Shown: positions 1 through 5,329, counted from the stretch's first letter. The stretch: 5,329 nt of DNA from Coriobacteriia bacterium (GCA_003133285.1 PKWR01000130.1:28851-34179); one strand, 5' to 3'. Translations and numbers: made by a program. Notes: generated from the letters alone by a model not told the origin.

Positions 1-1695
1 CGCCAGGTCAAGGGCCTGTTCGAGGAGATCTACGGCCGGCGGAAGTTCCTCATCTCGTTCGCCAACCTCTTCTCCTCGGTGACGATGTGGGCCGCACCGG
101 ACCTGATCATCGCCAGCGGCGAGACGAAGTCCGACGAGTTCGCTCGCAGCGGCCTGCGTTACAACATGGTCGCCGTCGGCAACCCGCAGTACGATCCCCT
201 CGTGCGCGCCCGCGAGTCGCGATCACGCATCGGGCTGGACGAGGTCCGCAAGGTGCTCGTGGTCGACCAGGGCGCCTACCCGCTGGGCGAGGTGGGCAAG
301 CGGCAGCTCGCGCAGACACTCATCAACATCGCGTTGAACAACCCCACCATGGACTTCCACGTGAAGGCGCGCTATCTGCCCGGCGAGACCGGCGATCACC
401 TGCACAGTGTGTCGGACCACCTCTACAGCTATCTGGGGGACGCGCCGGAGAACCTGACGCTCATCCGCAAGTCCACCGTCCTCGAGGAGCTGATCCTCGA
501 CTACGACGCGATGATCACGATGTGGAGCACCGCGCACCTCGACGCCGCCGTGCTGGACCTACCCATGCTCCTCATCGGAGGGCTCGACTCCGTCGACGTC
601 TTCGACGTGAGGAAGCAGCGCATCGCCGCCGCCTACGAGCATCTCGCGGACAGCGGGTGCGTGGTCGACTGGAGGGACCTCCAGACCGGCCCCTGCCCGT
701 TCGCGTACGTGTCGCTGGCCTACACGCGACAGGAGTTCTTCGACGTCTCCACCCCGTGCGCGCCGAAGGTCGTCGACCTGCTCGAGAAGCTCGACGACGA
801 GGTGCTGCAGCGGGGACGCGCCTTCACCGGCACCTTCCAGCTCACGTACCCGGAGTTCATGGACCGCATCGCGGACCTGGAGACGCGTCCCGTCGCGTCC
901 GACGAGAACGGGCTGAACCGCCTGCTGTTCAGGAAGCTGAACGCGGTCGCGCAGACGGTCGCGTTCGACCACCGCTGCATGGGATACGCCCTGGATATGA
1001 GCCGGATGCTCGAGTTCTGGGACGTTCGGCTGGGCCCGGGATCGAGCGAGGCCGACGTCGAGCGCGTGGTGCAGCAGGCCCGCGAAGAGGGGGTCCGCGC
1101 CAAGGTCGCCTACTTCGAATCGCACCCCGAAGATGTCGCCAGCGACGTCTTCGTGCAGGACTACTACTTCGGATGGCTCCTCGAGACGGAACGGTACGAC
1201 GAGCTGATCGGGTACGCGGGCCCCGTCGTCGCACCGTCGAGCCTCGAGTTCAACCGGGGCATGGCGCTGATGCGGACGGGCCATCGCCTCCGGGGGGTCC
1301 GGCACACCATCGAGTCGTTCAGCATCTCGCTGCAGGATCCGGTGCGCGTGCTCAAGAAGGACAAGAACATCAGGGTGCTGCTGTCGCGGCTGGACCAGAG
1401 CCTCCGCGCCTACGGCATCCTCTTCCTGATGAACCACTACCGGAAGTACGAGGCGCTCGCCGTGGTCGACGTCCCGGCACGGGCCAACCTCGAAGCGCTC
1501 GTGTACTACAAGATGAAGGCCCTGGTAGCGCTGAAGCGGACCGACGACGCCAGGGCCCTCCACCGCGAGTACACGGGCGCCATCGCGCACGAGGCCTCGC
1601 GGCCACGGCGTACGAGGCTTCGCCGCAACCTCCTCGGAGTCGTGGCCGCGGTCTACCGGGCCCTTCTGCGCGGGTACGCGGCGCGGCTGCGCTAG
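1..1695 (+). CDS. GT-B-like surface polysaccharide protein with helical C-terminal half (5' partial)
   Basis: The frame is open from the first base, so the true start lies upstream; 564 codons are visible before TAG. The GTG at 79 is an internal codon, not a convincing start. Using window residue numbers, the first ~230 residues look like the C-terminal part of a GT-B fold of the CDP-glycerol glycerophosphotransferase / UDP-GlcNAc 2-epimerase-like type. Signs are PDLIIASGETKSDEF (near 33-47), VGNPQYD (59-65), a strand and loop VLVVDQGAYP (85-94), HVKARY (120-125), and an acidic donor-site-like segment YDAMITMWSTAHLDAAV (168-184). Residues ~325-535 are predicted helical and resemble TPR-like packing, for example YYFGWLLETERYDELIGYAG and LVYYKMKALVALKRTDDA. 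The last ~30 residues form a very basic amphipathic helix that may touch the membrane. The likely role is transfer or assembly of a cell-surface glycan. The domain call is from motifs only, and the substrate cannot be told. The gene ends 69 bp before the convergent bactofilin gene, with a terminator between. Confidence 0.72.
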   Translation, partial: RQVKGLFEEIYGRRKFLISFANLFSSVTMWAAPDLIIASGETKSDEFARSGLRYNMVAVGNPQYDPLVRARESRSRIGLDEVRKVLVVDQGAYPLGEVGKRQLAQTLINIALNNPTMDFHVKARYLPGETGDHLHSVSDHLYSYLGDAPENLTLIRKSTVLEELILDYDAMITMWSTAHLDAAVLDLPMLLIGGLDSVDVFDVRKQRIAAAYEHLADSGCVVDWRDLQTGPCPFAYVSLAYTRQEFFDVSTPCAPKVVDLLEKLDDEVLQRGRAFTGTFQLTYPEFMDRIADLETRPVASDENGLNRLLFRKLNAVAQTVAFDHRCMGYALDMSRMLEFWDVRLGPGSSEADVERVVQQAREEGVRAKVAYFESHPEDVASDVFVQDYYFGWLLETERYDELIGYAGPVVAPSSLEFNRGMALMRTGHRLRGVRHTIESFSISLQDPVRVLKKDKNIRVLLSRLDQSLRAYGILFLMNHYRKYEALAVVDVPARANLEALVYYKMKALVALKRTDDARALHREYTGAIAHEASRPRRTRLRRNLLGVVAAVYRALLRGYAARLR

Positions 1696-1712
1696 GAGCA
1701 CCCCGGACCGAG

Positions 1713-1757
1713 AGGAGGCCCCCTGCGACTGTTGCGTCGCAGGGGGCCTCCTTCCTT
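1713..1757. terminator. Strong hairpin terminator between convergent genes, probably bidirectional
   Basis: Bases 1714-1729 (GGAGGCCCCCTGCGAC) pair perfectly with 1736-1751, giving a 16-bp stem with a 6-nt loop (TGTTGC). An outer A-T pair (1713/1752) and a G-T wobble extend it. On the + strand it is followed by TTCCTTGTC, a short and imperfect U-rich tail. On the - strand the following bases (CTCTCGG) are less U-rich. It begins 18 bp after the stop of the polysaccharide gene and ends 8-14 bp before the stop of the convergent bactofilin gene, so it is placed to end both transcripts. Termination on the + strand is better supported than on the - strand. Confidence 0.85.
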
Positions 1758-1764
1758 GTCGTGC

Positions 1765-2484
1765 CTATGCGCCGGCAGACACCTTCCGCGAGGCGACCAC
1801 GCCCGCGTTGCCGGTCAGCGTGCCGGTGTACTCGACCAGGTCGATGGTGCAGCCCGCGCCGATCGTGACGTTGGCGCCGCGCACGACCTTGGCGCGTGTG
1901 CTCTCGAGGTAGATGGTGTCGCCCTCGATCGAGTCCGCCGTCAGGTTGCGGTCCCCGAGGAACGGCAGGAACGCCCATGCGCTGGCCAGCCGGACGTCGA
2001 TCGTCTCGCCGCCGATGTCGTGCGCGTCGCACCCTCCGTAGAGCCGGATGGACACCGTGCCCGCGTTGAGCAGTCCACCGATGGAGAACACCCCCTGCGC
2101 ATCGAACGTCTCGGCCTCGCAGTCGCCGCCGATCTTGGTCGTCCCGCGGATCTCGATCCGCGGCGCGCTGACCGCGCCGTCGATGCGGGCGACGCCCGAG
2201 ATCCTCAGCGTCTCCGCGCTCAGCGCGCCGTGGACGTCCGCGTTGCCGCTGAAGACCACGTCGGTGCCCTTCACGTCGCCCATGAAGCTCGCACTCCCGC
2301 CGACCGTGATGGCCTGCGCCGTGAGCGCGCCTTGGACGTCGGCGACCCCGCCGACCTTGAACGCGAGGCAGTCCACGTCGCCGCTCACGGTCCCCGCCCC
2401 CGCGATCACCACCTCGCCGTACATGCCTCCGGTCACCGTACCCGCGCCGGCGATCTTCGTGTCGGGCCTGTTCGTGTCGCTCAT
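1765..2484 (-). CDS. Bactofilin-like polymer-forming protein (YhbE/BacE type)
   Basis: This 239-residue protein is a right-handed beta-solenoid candidate. From residue 11 to about 145 it divides into eight consecutive rungs, the first of 16 and the rest of 17 residues (starts near 11, 27, 44, 61, 78, 95, 112, 129). Each begins with a hydrophobic-x-Gly signature (IAGAG, VGGVA, VGGSA, FSGNA, ISGVA, IRGTT, AQGVF), as in bactofilins (DUF583). The region after about 146 is less regular and includes an aromatic insert, ASAWAFLPFLGD (168-179), then returns to beta-type sequence. There is no signal peptide and no transmembrane segment, so a cytoplasmic filament or scaffold is expected. The ATG at 2484 is chosen because it overlaps the upstream gene's TGA as ATGA, has GAGAGG-type sequence before it, and is where solenoid-like sequence begins; the longer in-frame extension is Arg-rich out-of-frame translation of the upstream gene. 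In Bacillus subtilis the YhbD neighbours YhbE/YhbF (BacE/BacF) are bactofilins linked to flagellar assembly. Whether that role holds here is unknown. Confidence 0.85.
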   Translation of the reverse strand: MSDTNRPDTKIAGAGTVTGGMYGEVVIAGAGTVSGDVDCLAFKVGGVADVQGALTAQAITVGGSASFMGDVKGTDVVFSGNADVHGALSAETLRISGVARIDGAVSAPRIEIRGTTKIGGDCEAETFDAQGVFSIGGLLNAGTVSIRLYGGCDAHDIGGETIDVRLASAWAFLPFLGDRNLTADSIEGDTIYLESTRAKVVRGANVTIGAGCTIDLVEYTGTLTGNAGVVASRKVSAGA

Positions 2485-3131
2485 TGCCTCTCGCCCCTCT
2501 CTATCGACCTGAGTCGCGCCTTGAGTCCTTCGATACGCTCGGGCAGACCGATGCGGGCGACGACGCGCGCGCCCGTGTCCGCCATCAGCTCCGATCCGCT
2601 CGAGACGATCAGCACGATCGAGACGCCCATCTTCCTCAGCAGCACGAGGTCGCAGCTCACGGCCTCGCACGTCGTCCAGCCCTCTTCGATCGTCGCGATC
2701 GCCGCGAGCGCCTCGTCACGACCGGCGTCGCCGCTGCCGAGCAGCGTGTCGGCCACGGCGACCGCGAGCAGCTCGGCGAAGCGGAGCTCGTCGGTGCCGG
2801 GATGGCGCTCGCCGAACAGGTCGAGCGCGGACGACGACACCACCTGCCCCTGCACCAGCTCCTCGCGGGAGAACGTGTCGGGCAGCGGCGCCGAAGAGAC
2901 CGCCTCGGCGATCTCGTCGAGCGAGGCGTCCTCGTCCTTCATGGAGAGGATGCGCTCGACCCTCGCGAGCATCTTCTCGCGGGGGAAGAACGTCTCCTGG
3001 CCCGTGAACGCGGACTTCCGCACGAACCAGTCCTCGGGGATGAGTCCCTTGCGCTTCCACCGGTAGAGCTGGCCGTAGCTGATGCCGCACGTCAGCAGCA
3101 GGTCCTTCTTGGAGATGAGTTCGGGTTCCAT
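2481..3131 (-). CDS. yhbD: YhbD-like (DUF4004) protein with MerR-like helix-turn-helix
   Basis: This 216-residue protein is close to the family's usual length. Its N-terminus carries the YhbD hallmark: LISKKDLLLTCGISYGQLYR (5-24) followed by WKRKGLIPEDWFVRKS (25-40), then FTGQETFFPREK (42-53), a MerR-like helix-turn-helix plus wing, and a helical stretch LARVERILSMKDEDASLDEI (55-74). The C-terminal half (about 115-210) is a mixed alpha/beta region, possibly sensing or oligomerising, including GWTTCEAVSCDLVLLRKMGV (151-170), with two Cys. ATG 3131 is preferred over the in-frame GTG at 3140 because that GTG lies inside the Shine-Dalgarno sequence AAGGAGGTG, which is 8 nt from the ATG. The protein is translationally coupled to the bactofilin gene by a 4-bp ATGA overlap. 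Family members occur beside bactofilin genes, so a role in controlling or partnering the polymer is inferred. DNA binding itself is not established for the family as far as I know. Confidence 0.88.
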   Translation of the reverse strand: MEPELISKKDLLLTCGISYGQLYRWKRKGLIPEDWFVRKSAFTGQETFFPREKMLARVERILSMKDEDASLDEIAEAVSSAPLPDTFSREELVQGQVVSSSALDLFGERHPGTDELRFAELLAVAVADTLLGSGDAGRDEALAAIATIEEGWTTCEAVSCDLVLLRKMGVSIVLIVSSGSELMADTGARVVARIGLPERIEGLKARLRSIERGERQ

Positions 3132-3137
3132 CGGGGG

Positions 3138-3146
3138 CACCTCCTT
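3138..3146 (-). promoter_or_regulatory. Strong ribosome binding site that fixes the yhbD-like start
   Basis: Read on the - strand the sequence is AAGGAGGTG, a near-perfect anti-16S match. The AGGAGG core ends 8 nt before the ATG at 3131. The terminal GTG of this motif would be the alternative start of a 3-codon-longer product, but a codon inside the Shine-Dalgarno core cannot use it, so the ATG is the start. Confidence 0.85.
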
Positions 3147-3157
3147 GTGTCATGAGT

Positions 3158-3186
3158 AGCGTAACAATGTGTTGTTATGCTGTCAA
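3158..3186 (-). promoter_or_regulatory. Predicted sigma-70-type promoter of the yhbD-bactofilin operon
   Basis: On the - strand a perfect -35 element TTGACA (3186 to 3181) is followed by a 17-nt spacer and the -10 candidate TACGCT (3163 to 3158, three of six consensus positions). Transcription would begin near 3150, giving a leader of about 20 nt that just includes the AAGGAGGTG ribosome site. The local sequence is clearly A/T-richer than its surroundings, as expected for a promoter. The -35 box is strong and the -10 box weak, a combination common at regulated promoters. Confidence 0.6.
3162..3177. promoter_or_regulatory. Palindromic candidate operator inside the promoter spacer
   Basis: TAACAA-TGTG-TTGTTA is a perfect 6-bp inverted repeat with a 4-nt centre. 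It sits between the -35 and -10 boxes of the - strand promoter and overlaps the first two bases of the -10 box. This is where MerR-family regulators bind, and the first gene of the operon encodes a MerR-like helix-turn-helix protein, so autoregulation is plausible. The A/T-rich palindrome stands out in a GC-rich genome. No transcript hairpin role is expected, as it lies upstream of the predicted transcription start of the - strand operon. Confidence 0.5.
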
Positions 3187-3249
3187 TCGGGCCCGGACGA
3201 ACGGCCCGCCCCCGGTGCCTGCCGGCCGCGCGCCACAGGGACGCATTCT

Positions 3250-3258
3250 TGGTAGACT
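3250..3258 (+). promoter_or_regulatory. Candidate extended -10 promoter of the activase operon
   Basis: TGGTAGACT carries a TGn extension followed by TAGACT (four of six consensus positions), within ATTCTTGGTAGACTCC. It would start transcription near 3265, about 34 nt before the first start codon. No recognisable -35 box lies 16-18 nt upstream (GC-rich sequence), which is tolerable for an extended -10 promoter. The call rests on this one element and on position. Confidence 0.45.
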
Positions 3259-3298
3259 CCCCACTACACGACGTACCGATGACGGAGAGGGACTCGTG

Positions 3299-4228
3299 AT
3301 GCCGCACACCGTGGGAGTGCCTCGCTCGCTCTTCTTCCATACCGAGGCCGTCTTGGTGTGCTCGTTCCTGGAGTCGCTCGGCATCGTCCCGGTCATGAGC
3401 CCGCCGACCGACCGGCGGATCATGGAGCGCGGGTGCGCGCTGGCCGTCGACGAGACCTGCCTGCCCATGAAGATCCACCTCGGCCACGTGGACGCGCTCC
3501 GCGGGCGCGTCGATTCCGTCCTCGTCCCCCGGTACGCGAATCTCCCCTCCGAGCACGGCGAGATGTGCGTGAAATTCTGGGCGGCACACGACATCACGAG
3601 CAATACCTTCCCCGACCTGCCGCTGCTCACCTACAACGTCGACCGGCTCTACGGCGGGAGCAGCGAGCGCAGCGCGCTCGTCGGGCTCGGCCGCGAACTG
3701 GGCGCGACGCGTCTCCGGGCCCATGCGGCGCTCTCCAAGGCGCGGCGGGACGCCGAGCGGGCACGCGACGAGCTCGTCGCCCGACAACGGCGCGAGCTTG
3801 CGGAGACCGCCTGCGAGCGGACCGTGATCGTCGCGGCGCACACCTATATCCTGGACGACGAGATGATGGGTGCACCGATCGTCAGGCTGCTGCGGGAGCA
3901 GGGTGTCGCTGTCGTACGCTCGGACCGCGTGCCGGGCGCCCCGGAGTTGCGCCGCAGGGCGCTCGAGTTCTCGCCCGCGCTGAAGTGGGCGTACAACCGC
4001 GAGCAGCTCGGCGCGGTGATGGCGATGCGCGACCGGATCGACGGCGTCATGCTGCTTCTGAGCTTCCCCTGCGGCCCTGACTCGCTCGTCTCGGAGCTCA
4101 TGCAGCGCAAGATGCGCGACATCCCCATGTCCGTGATCGTGCTCGATGAGCTCACGGCCACCGGCGGCCTCCAGACGCGCGTAGAGAGCTTCTGCGACAT
4201 CGTGAAGCTGAGGGAGGTGCGCGCATGA
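3299..4228 (+). CDS. Acyl-CoA dehydratase activase-related protein, DUF2229 type
   Basis: This 309-residue protein matches the DUF2229 / CoA-substrate-specific enzyme activase-related family. Motifs in order are VGVPRSLFFH (5-14), SPPTDRRIMERG (34-45), DETCLPMKIHLGHVD (51-65), VPRYANLPSEHGEMCVKF (76-93), NTFPDLPLL (102-110), a charged helical linker (about 120-170), a second Rossmann-like half with FPCGPDSLVSELM (256-268), and LDELTATGGLQTRVESF (282-298). C54, C90 and C258 sit in the family's conserved motifs and may ligate a [4Fe-4S] cluster, as in HgdA/HgdB-type proteins; that is inferred. In many anaerobes this domain is one part of a large fused activase protein, whereas here it is a free-standing gene. 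The ATG at 3299 directly follows an in-frame GTG (3296); GGAGAGGG at 3284-3291 could serve either. An in-frame extension to 3152 is unlikely because it would cross the divergent promoter. The stop overlaps the next start (ATGA), indicating coupling. Confidence 0.87.
   Translation: MPHTVGVPRSLFFHTEAVLVCSFLESLGIVPVMSPPTDRRIMERGCALAVDETCLPMKIHLGHVDALRGRVDSVLVPRYANLPSEHGEMCVKFWAAHDITSNTFPDLPLLTYNVDRLYGGSSERSALVGLGRELGATRLRAHAALSKARRDAERARDELVARQRRELAETACERTVIVAAHTYILDDEMMGAPIVRLLREQGVAVVRSDRVPGAPELRRRALEFSPALKWAYNREQLGAVMAMRDRIDGVMLLLSFPCGPDSLVSELMQRKMRDIPMSVIVLDELTATGGLQTRVESFCDIVKLREVRA
4212..4217 (+). promoter_or_regulatory. Ribosome binding site of the second activase-associated gene
   Basis: GGGAGG lies 7 nt before the ATG at 4225, inside the end of the preceding gene. 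Together with the ATGA overlap it supports independent initiation plus coupling at this start. Confidence 0.75.
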
Positions 4229-5310
4229 GCGATCCGCGCCGCCTCACTTTCCCGCACATGGGGGACTACTGGATCGCCGTCAAACGGATTGCGGAGATCA
4301 GTGGCGCCGAGGTCGTCGTGCCGCCGAGGATCACGCGCCGCACGATCGAGCTGGGGGCCCGCTACAGTCCCGAGTTCGTCTGCGTCCCCTTCAAGTACAC
4401 GCTCGGCAGCCTCATCGAAGGGCTCGAGAACGGAGCGAACGTCGCCTGCCAGCTGTGCGGCGGCTGCCGCTTCAGCTACTACGCGGAGGTGCAGGAGGCG
4501 ATCCTGCGCGACCTGGGCCACGAGTTCCAGTTCGTGAGCCTGGGGGGCGGCGGCAACATCCTGCACGTGATGATGGACTTCCAGCGCAAGGTCGCGCCCG
4601 ACGTCGCGCTCCCGCGCGTCGCGCGGGCGTTCCGTCACGGGTTCCGGATGGCGCAGGCCATCGACGCGGTCCAGCAGCGCGTGCGTCTCGACCGCGCGTT
4701 CGAGGTGGAGCCGGGATCGATCCGCCGCGTGGAAGCGGAGTTCCTGCGCGAGCTGGAAGCCACCGTGACGACACGCCAGGTCCTGGAGCTCCAGCGCGCG
4801 ACCCTGGACGCTTTGGACCACGTCCCGCTCTCCCGTCCCGAGCGCCCGCTCAGGGTGCTCGTCGTCGGGGAGCTCTACGTCGTCATGGAGCCCTACTCGA
4901 ACTGCCGCATCGAGGAGGAGCTGGCTCGCAACGGGGTCGAGGTGCACCGCCCGCTCGACGTCACGTCCCTGATCAGCCACTCCGTCGGGTACCGTCGCCA
5001 CGTGGCGGAGCTGACCCGAGGCTCGGCCCCCTACGTCACCCACTTCATCGGGGCCGAGGGCACCGAGAGCATCGTACGGACGCTCGCCGCGGTGCGTGAC
5101 GGCTACGACGGCGTCGTGCACCTCAAGCCGTTCGGCTGCATGCCGGAGGTGAACGCGATGCCCGCGCTGCAGCGGATCTCGCGCGAGAACACCTTCCCGA
5201 TCCTGTTCGTCAGTTGCGATGCGCAGTCGGCCGAGGCCGGCCTGCGCACGCGCGTCGAGGCGTTCGCAGACATGCTGCGGATCAGAGAGGCCGGGGTCAT
5301 CCATGCCTGA
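4225..5310 (+). CDS. 2-hydroxyacyl-CoA dehydratase-like / activase-associated Fe-S protein
   Basis: This 361-residue cytoplasmic protein belongs to the HgdB-like family that accompanies BcrA/BadF-type activases (often annotated 'CoA protein activase' or '2-hydroxyglutaryl-CoA dehydratase'). Motifs are FPHMGDYWIAVK (9-20), VVPPRITRRTIELG (31-44), SPEFVCVPFKYTLGSLIEG (48-66), CQLCGGCRFSYYAEVQ (75-90), GELYVVMEPYSNCRIEEEL (215-233), THFIGAEG (272-279), DGYDGVVHLKPFGCMPEVNA (292-311), and SAEAGLRTRVEAFADML (335-351). C53, C78, C81 and C305 lie in conserved family positions; C75 adds a CxxCxxC pattern. These are probably Fe-S ligands that take electrons from the ATPase subunit, which is inferred from family knowledge. 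The start overlaps the previous stop by 4 bp, and the 3' end overlaps the next gene by 8 bp. The substrate is unknown, and no classical dehydratase alpha/beta pair is visible. Confidence 0.88.
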   Translation: MSDPRRLTFPHMGDYWIAVKRIAEISGAEVVVPPRITRRTIELGARYSPEFVCVPFKYTLGSLIEGLENGANVACQLCGGCRFSYYAEVQEAILRDLGHEFQFVSLGGGGNILHVMMDFQRKVAPDVALPRVARAFRHGFRMAQAIDAVQQRVRLDRAFEVEPGSIRRVEAEFLRELEATVTTRQVLELQRATLDALDHVPLSRPERPLRVLVVGELYVVMEPYSNCRIEEELARNGVEVHRPLDVTSLISHSVGYRRHVAELTRGSAPYVTHFIGAEGTESIVRTLAAVRDGYDGVVHLKPFGCMPEVNAMPALQRISRENTFPILFVSCDAQSAEAGLRTRVEAFADMLRIREAGVIHA

Positions 5311-5329
5311 GGCATACCTGGGAGTGGAC
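5303..5329 (+). CDS. Start of probable ASKHA ATPase activase (BcrA/BadF/HgdC-like), 3' partial
   Basis: Only nine codons are visible: ATG followed by PEAYLGVD. The sequence YLGVD is the expected first beta strand (phosphate-1 region, usually xLGIDxGS) of an ASKHA-fold ATPase such as the HgdC/BcrA/BadF activases. Its place directly after two activase-associated genes makes this likely. It overlaps the preceding gene by 8 bp (ATGCCTGA), indicating coupled translation; GAGAGG at 5285-5290 is a distant ribosome site (12 nt). The identification rests on nine residues plus context. The Gly-Ser that should follow is beyond the window. Confidence 0.65.

Noticed and set aside
559..1701. Antisense open frame on the - strand across the polysaccharide gene
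   Set aside because: It lies wholly within a well-supported gene, has no ribosome site or domain motifs, and its composition is that of a complementary-strand shadow.
87..1868. Long open frame on the + strand in a second frame over the polysaccharide gene
   Set aside because: The product is Arg/Pro/Ala/Gly-rich low-complexity sequence typical of a shadow frame in GC-rich DNA, has no family motifs, and runs through the terminator. The frame open from base 1 carries coherent motifs.
1765..2445. Possible CRISPR or DNA repeat array from the regular ~51-bp periodicity
   Set aside because: The periodicity is that of 17-codon protein rungs. The DNA copies are too diverged for a repeat array and there are no identical direct repeats with spacers.
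2485..2670. N-terminal extension of the bactofilin-like protein
   Set aside because: The extra 62 residues are Arg-rich out-of-frame translation of the yhbD 3' end. The ATGA overlap start at 2484 fits coupling and the family.
1732..3066. Long + strand frame opposite the yhbD and bactofilin genes
   Set aside because: It begins inside the terminator stem and is antisense to two genes with recognisable families, an overlap start and a strong ribosome site.
3188..3195. CGGGCCCG palindrome next to the -35 box
   Set aside because: An 8-bp GC-only palindrome is expected by chance in DNA of this composition and has no supporting context.
3152..3298. N-terminal extension of the DUF2229-type protein from an upstream ATG at 3152
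   Set aside because: It would read through the divergent promoter and operator, has no ribosome site, and adds 49 residues of non-family sequence before the conserved VGVPRSLFF start.
3844..5304. 486-codon antisense frame over the activase-associated genes
   Set aside because: Both + strand genes carry family motifs throughout. The antisense product is a mirror of their codon bias and has no recognisable domain.

Overview
The window comes from a high-GC bacterium (about two thirds G+C by eye, with strong third-position G/C bias). It probably is an anaerobic actinobacterium of the Coriobacteriia type or a similar high-GC anaerobe. That placement is an inference from base composition, from activase-type Fe-S proteins typical of strict anaerobes, and from a YhbD/bactofilin pair best known from Firmicutes. 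No rRNA or other taxonomic marker is present. Nearly all of the sequence is coding, and the longest gene-free stretch is the 167 bp divergent promoter region.

Layout. (1) Positions 1-1695, + strand: the 3' part of a large gene for a GT-B-like, surface-polysaccharide type protein, with a long helical repeat-like C-terminal half and a basic C-terminal helix. (2) Positions 1713-1757: a strong hairpin between two convergent genes, probably terminating both. (3) Positions 1765-3131, - strand: a two-gene operon. A YhbD-like (DUF4004) MerR-like helix-turn-helix protein is transcribed first and is coupled by an ATGA overlap to a bactofilin-like polymer-forming protein built of tandem 17-residue rungs. 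(4) Positions 3132-3298: a divergent intergenic region. It holds a good promoter for the - strand operon (perfect TTGACA, 17-nt spacer) with a palindrome lying inside the spacer, and an extended -10 candidate for the + strand operon. (5) Positions 3299-5329, + strand: a tightly packed operon of three overlapping genes. These are an acyl-CoA dehydratase activase-related protein (DUF2229 type), a second Cys-rich 2-hydroxyacyl-CoA-dehydratase-like/activase-associated protein, and the first nine codons of what is probably the ASKHA ATPase (BcrA/BadF/HgdC-like) activase subunit.

How the genes work together. The last three genes look like a split version of the large (about 1400 residue) fused activase/DUF2229 proteins of anaerobes. 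An ATP-driven Fe-S activase passes low-potential electrons to Cys-rich HgdB-like proteins. No classical dehydratase substrate subunits are seen here, so the reaction is unknown. The YhbD/bactofilin operon is a separate module, probably a regulator with a cytoskeletal or envelope-associated polymer. Nothing in the sequence ties it functionally to its neighbours. The most testable new idea is that the YhbD-like protein binds the palindrome inside its own promoter spacer, in the manner of MerR regulators.
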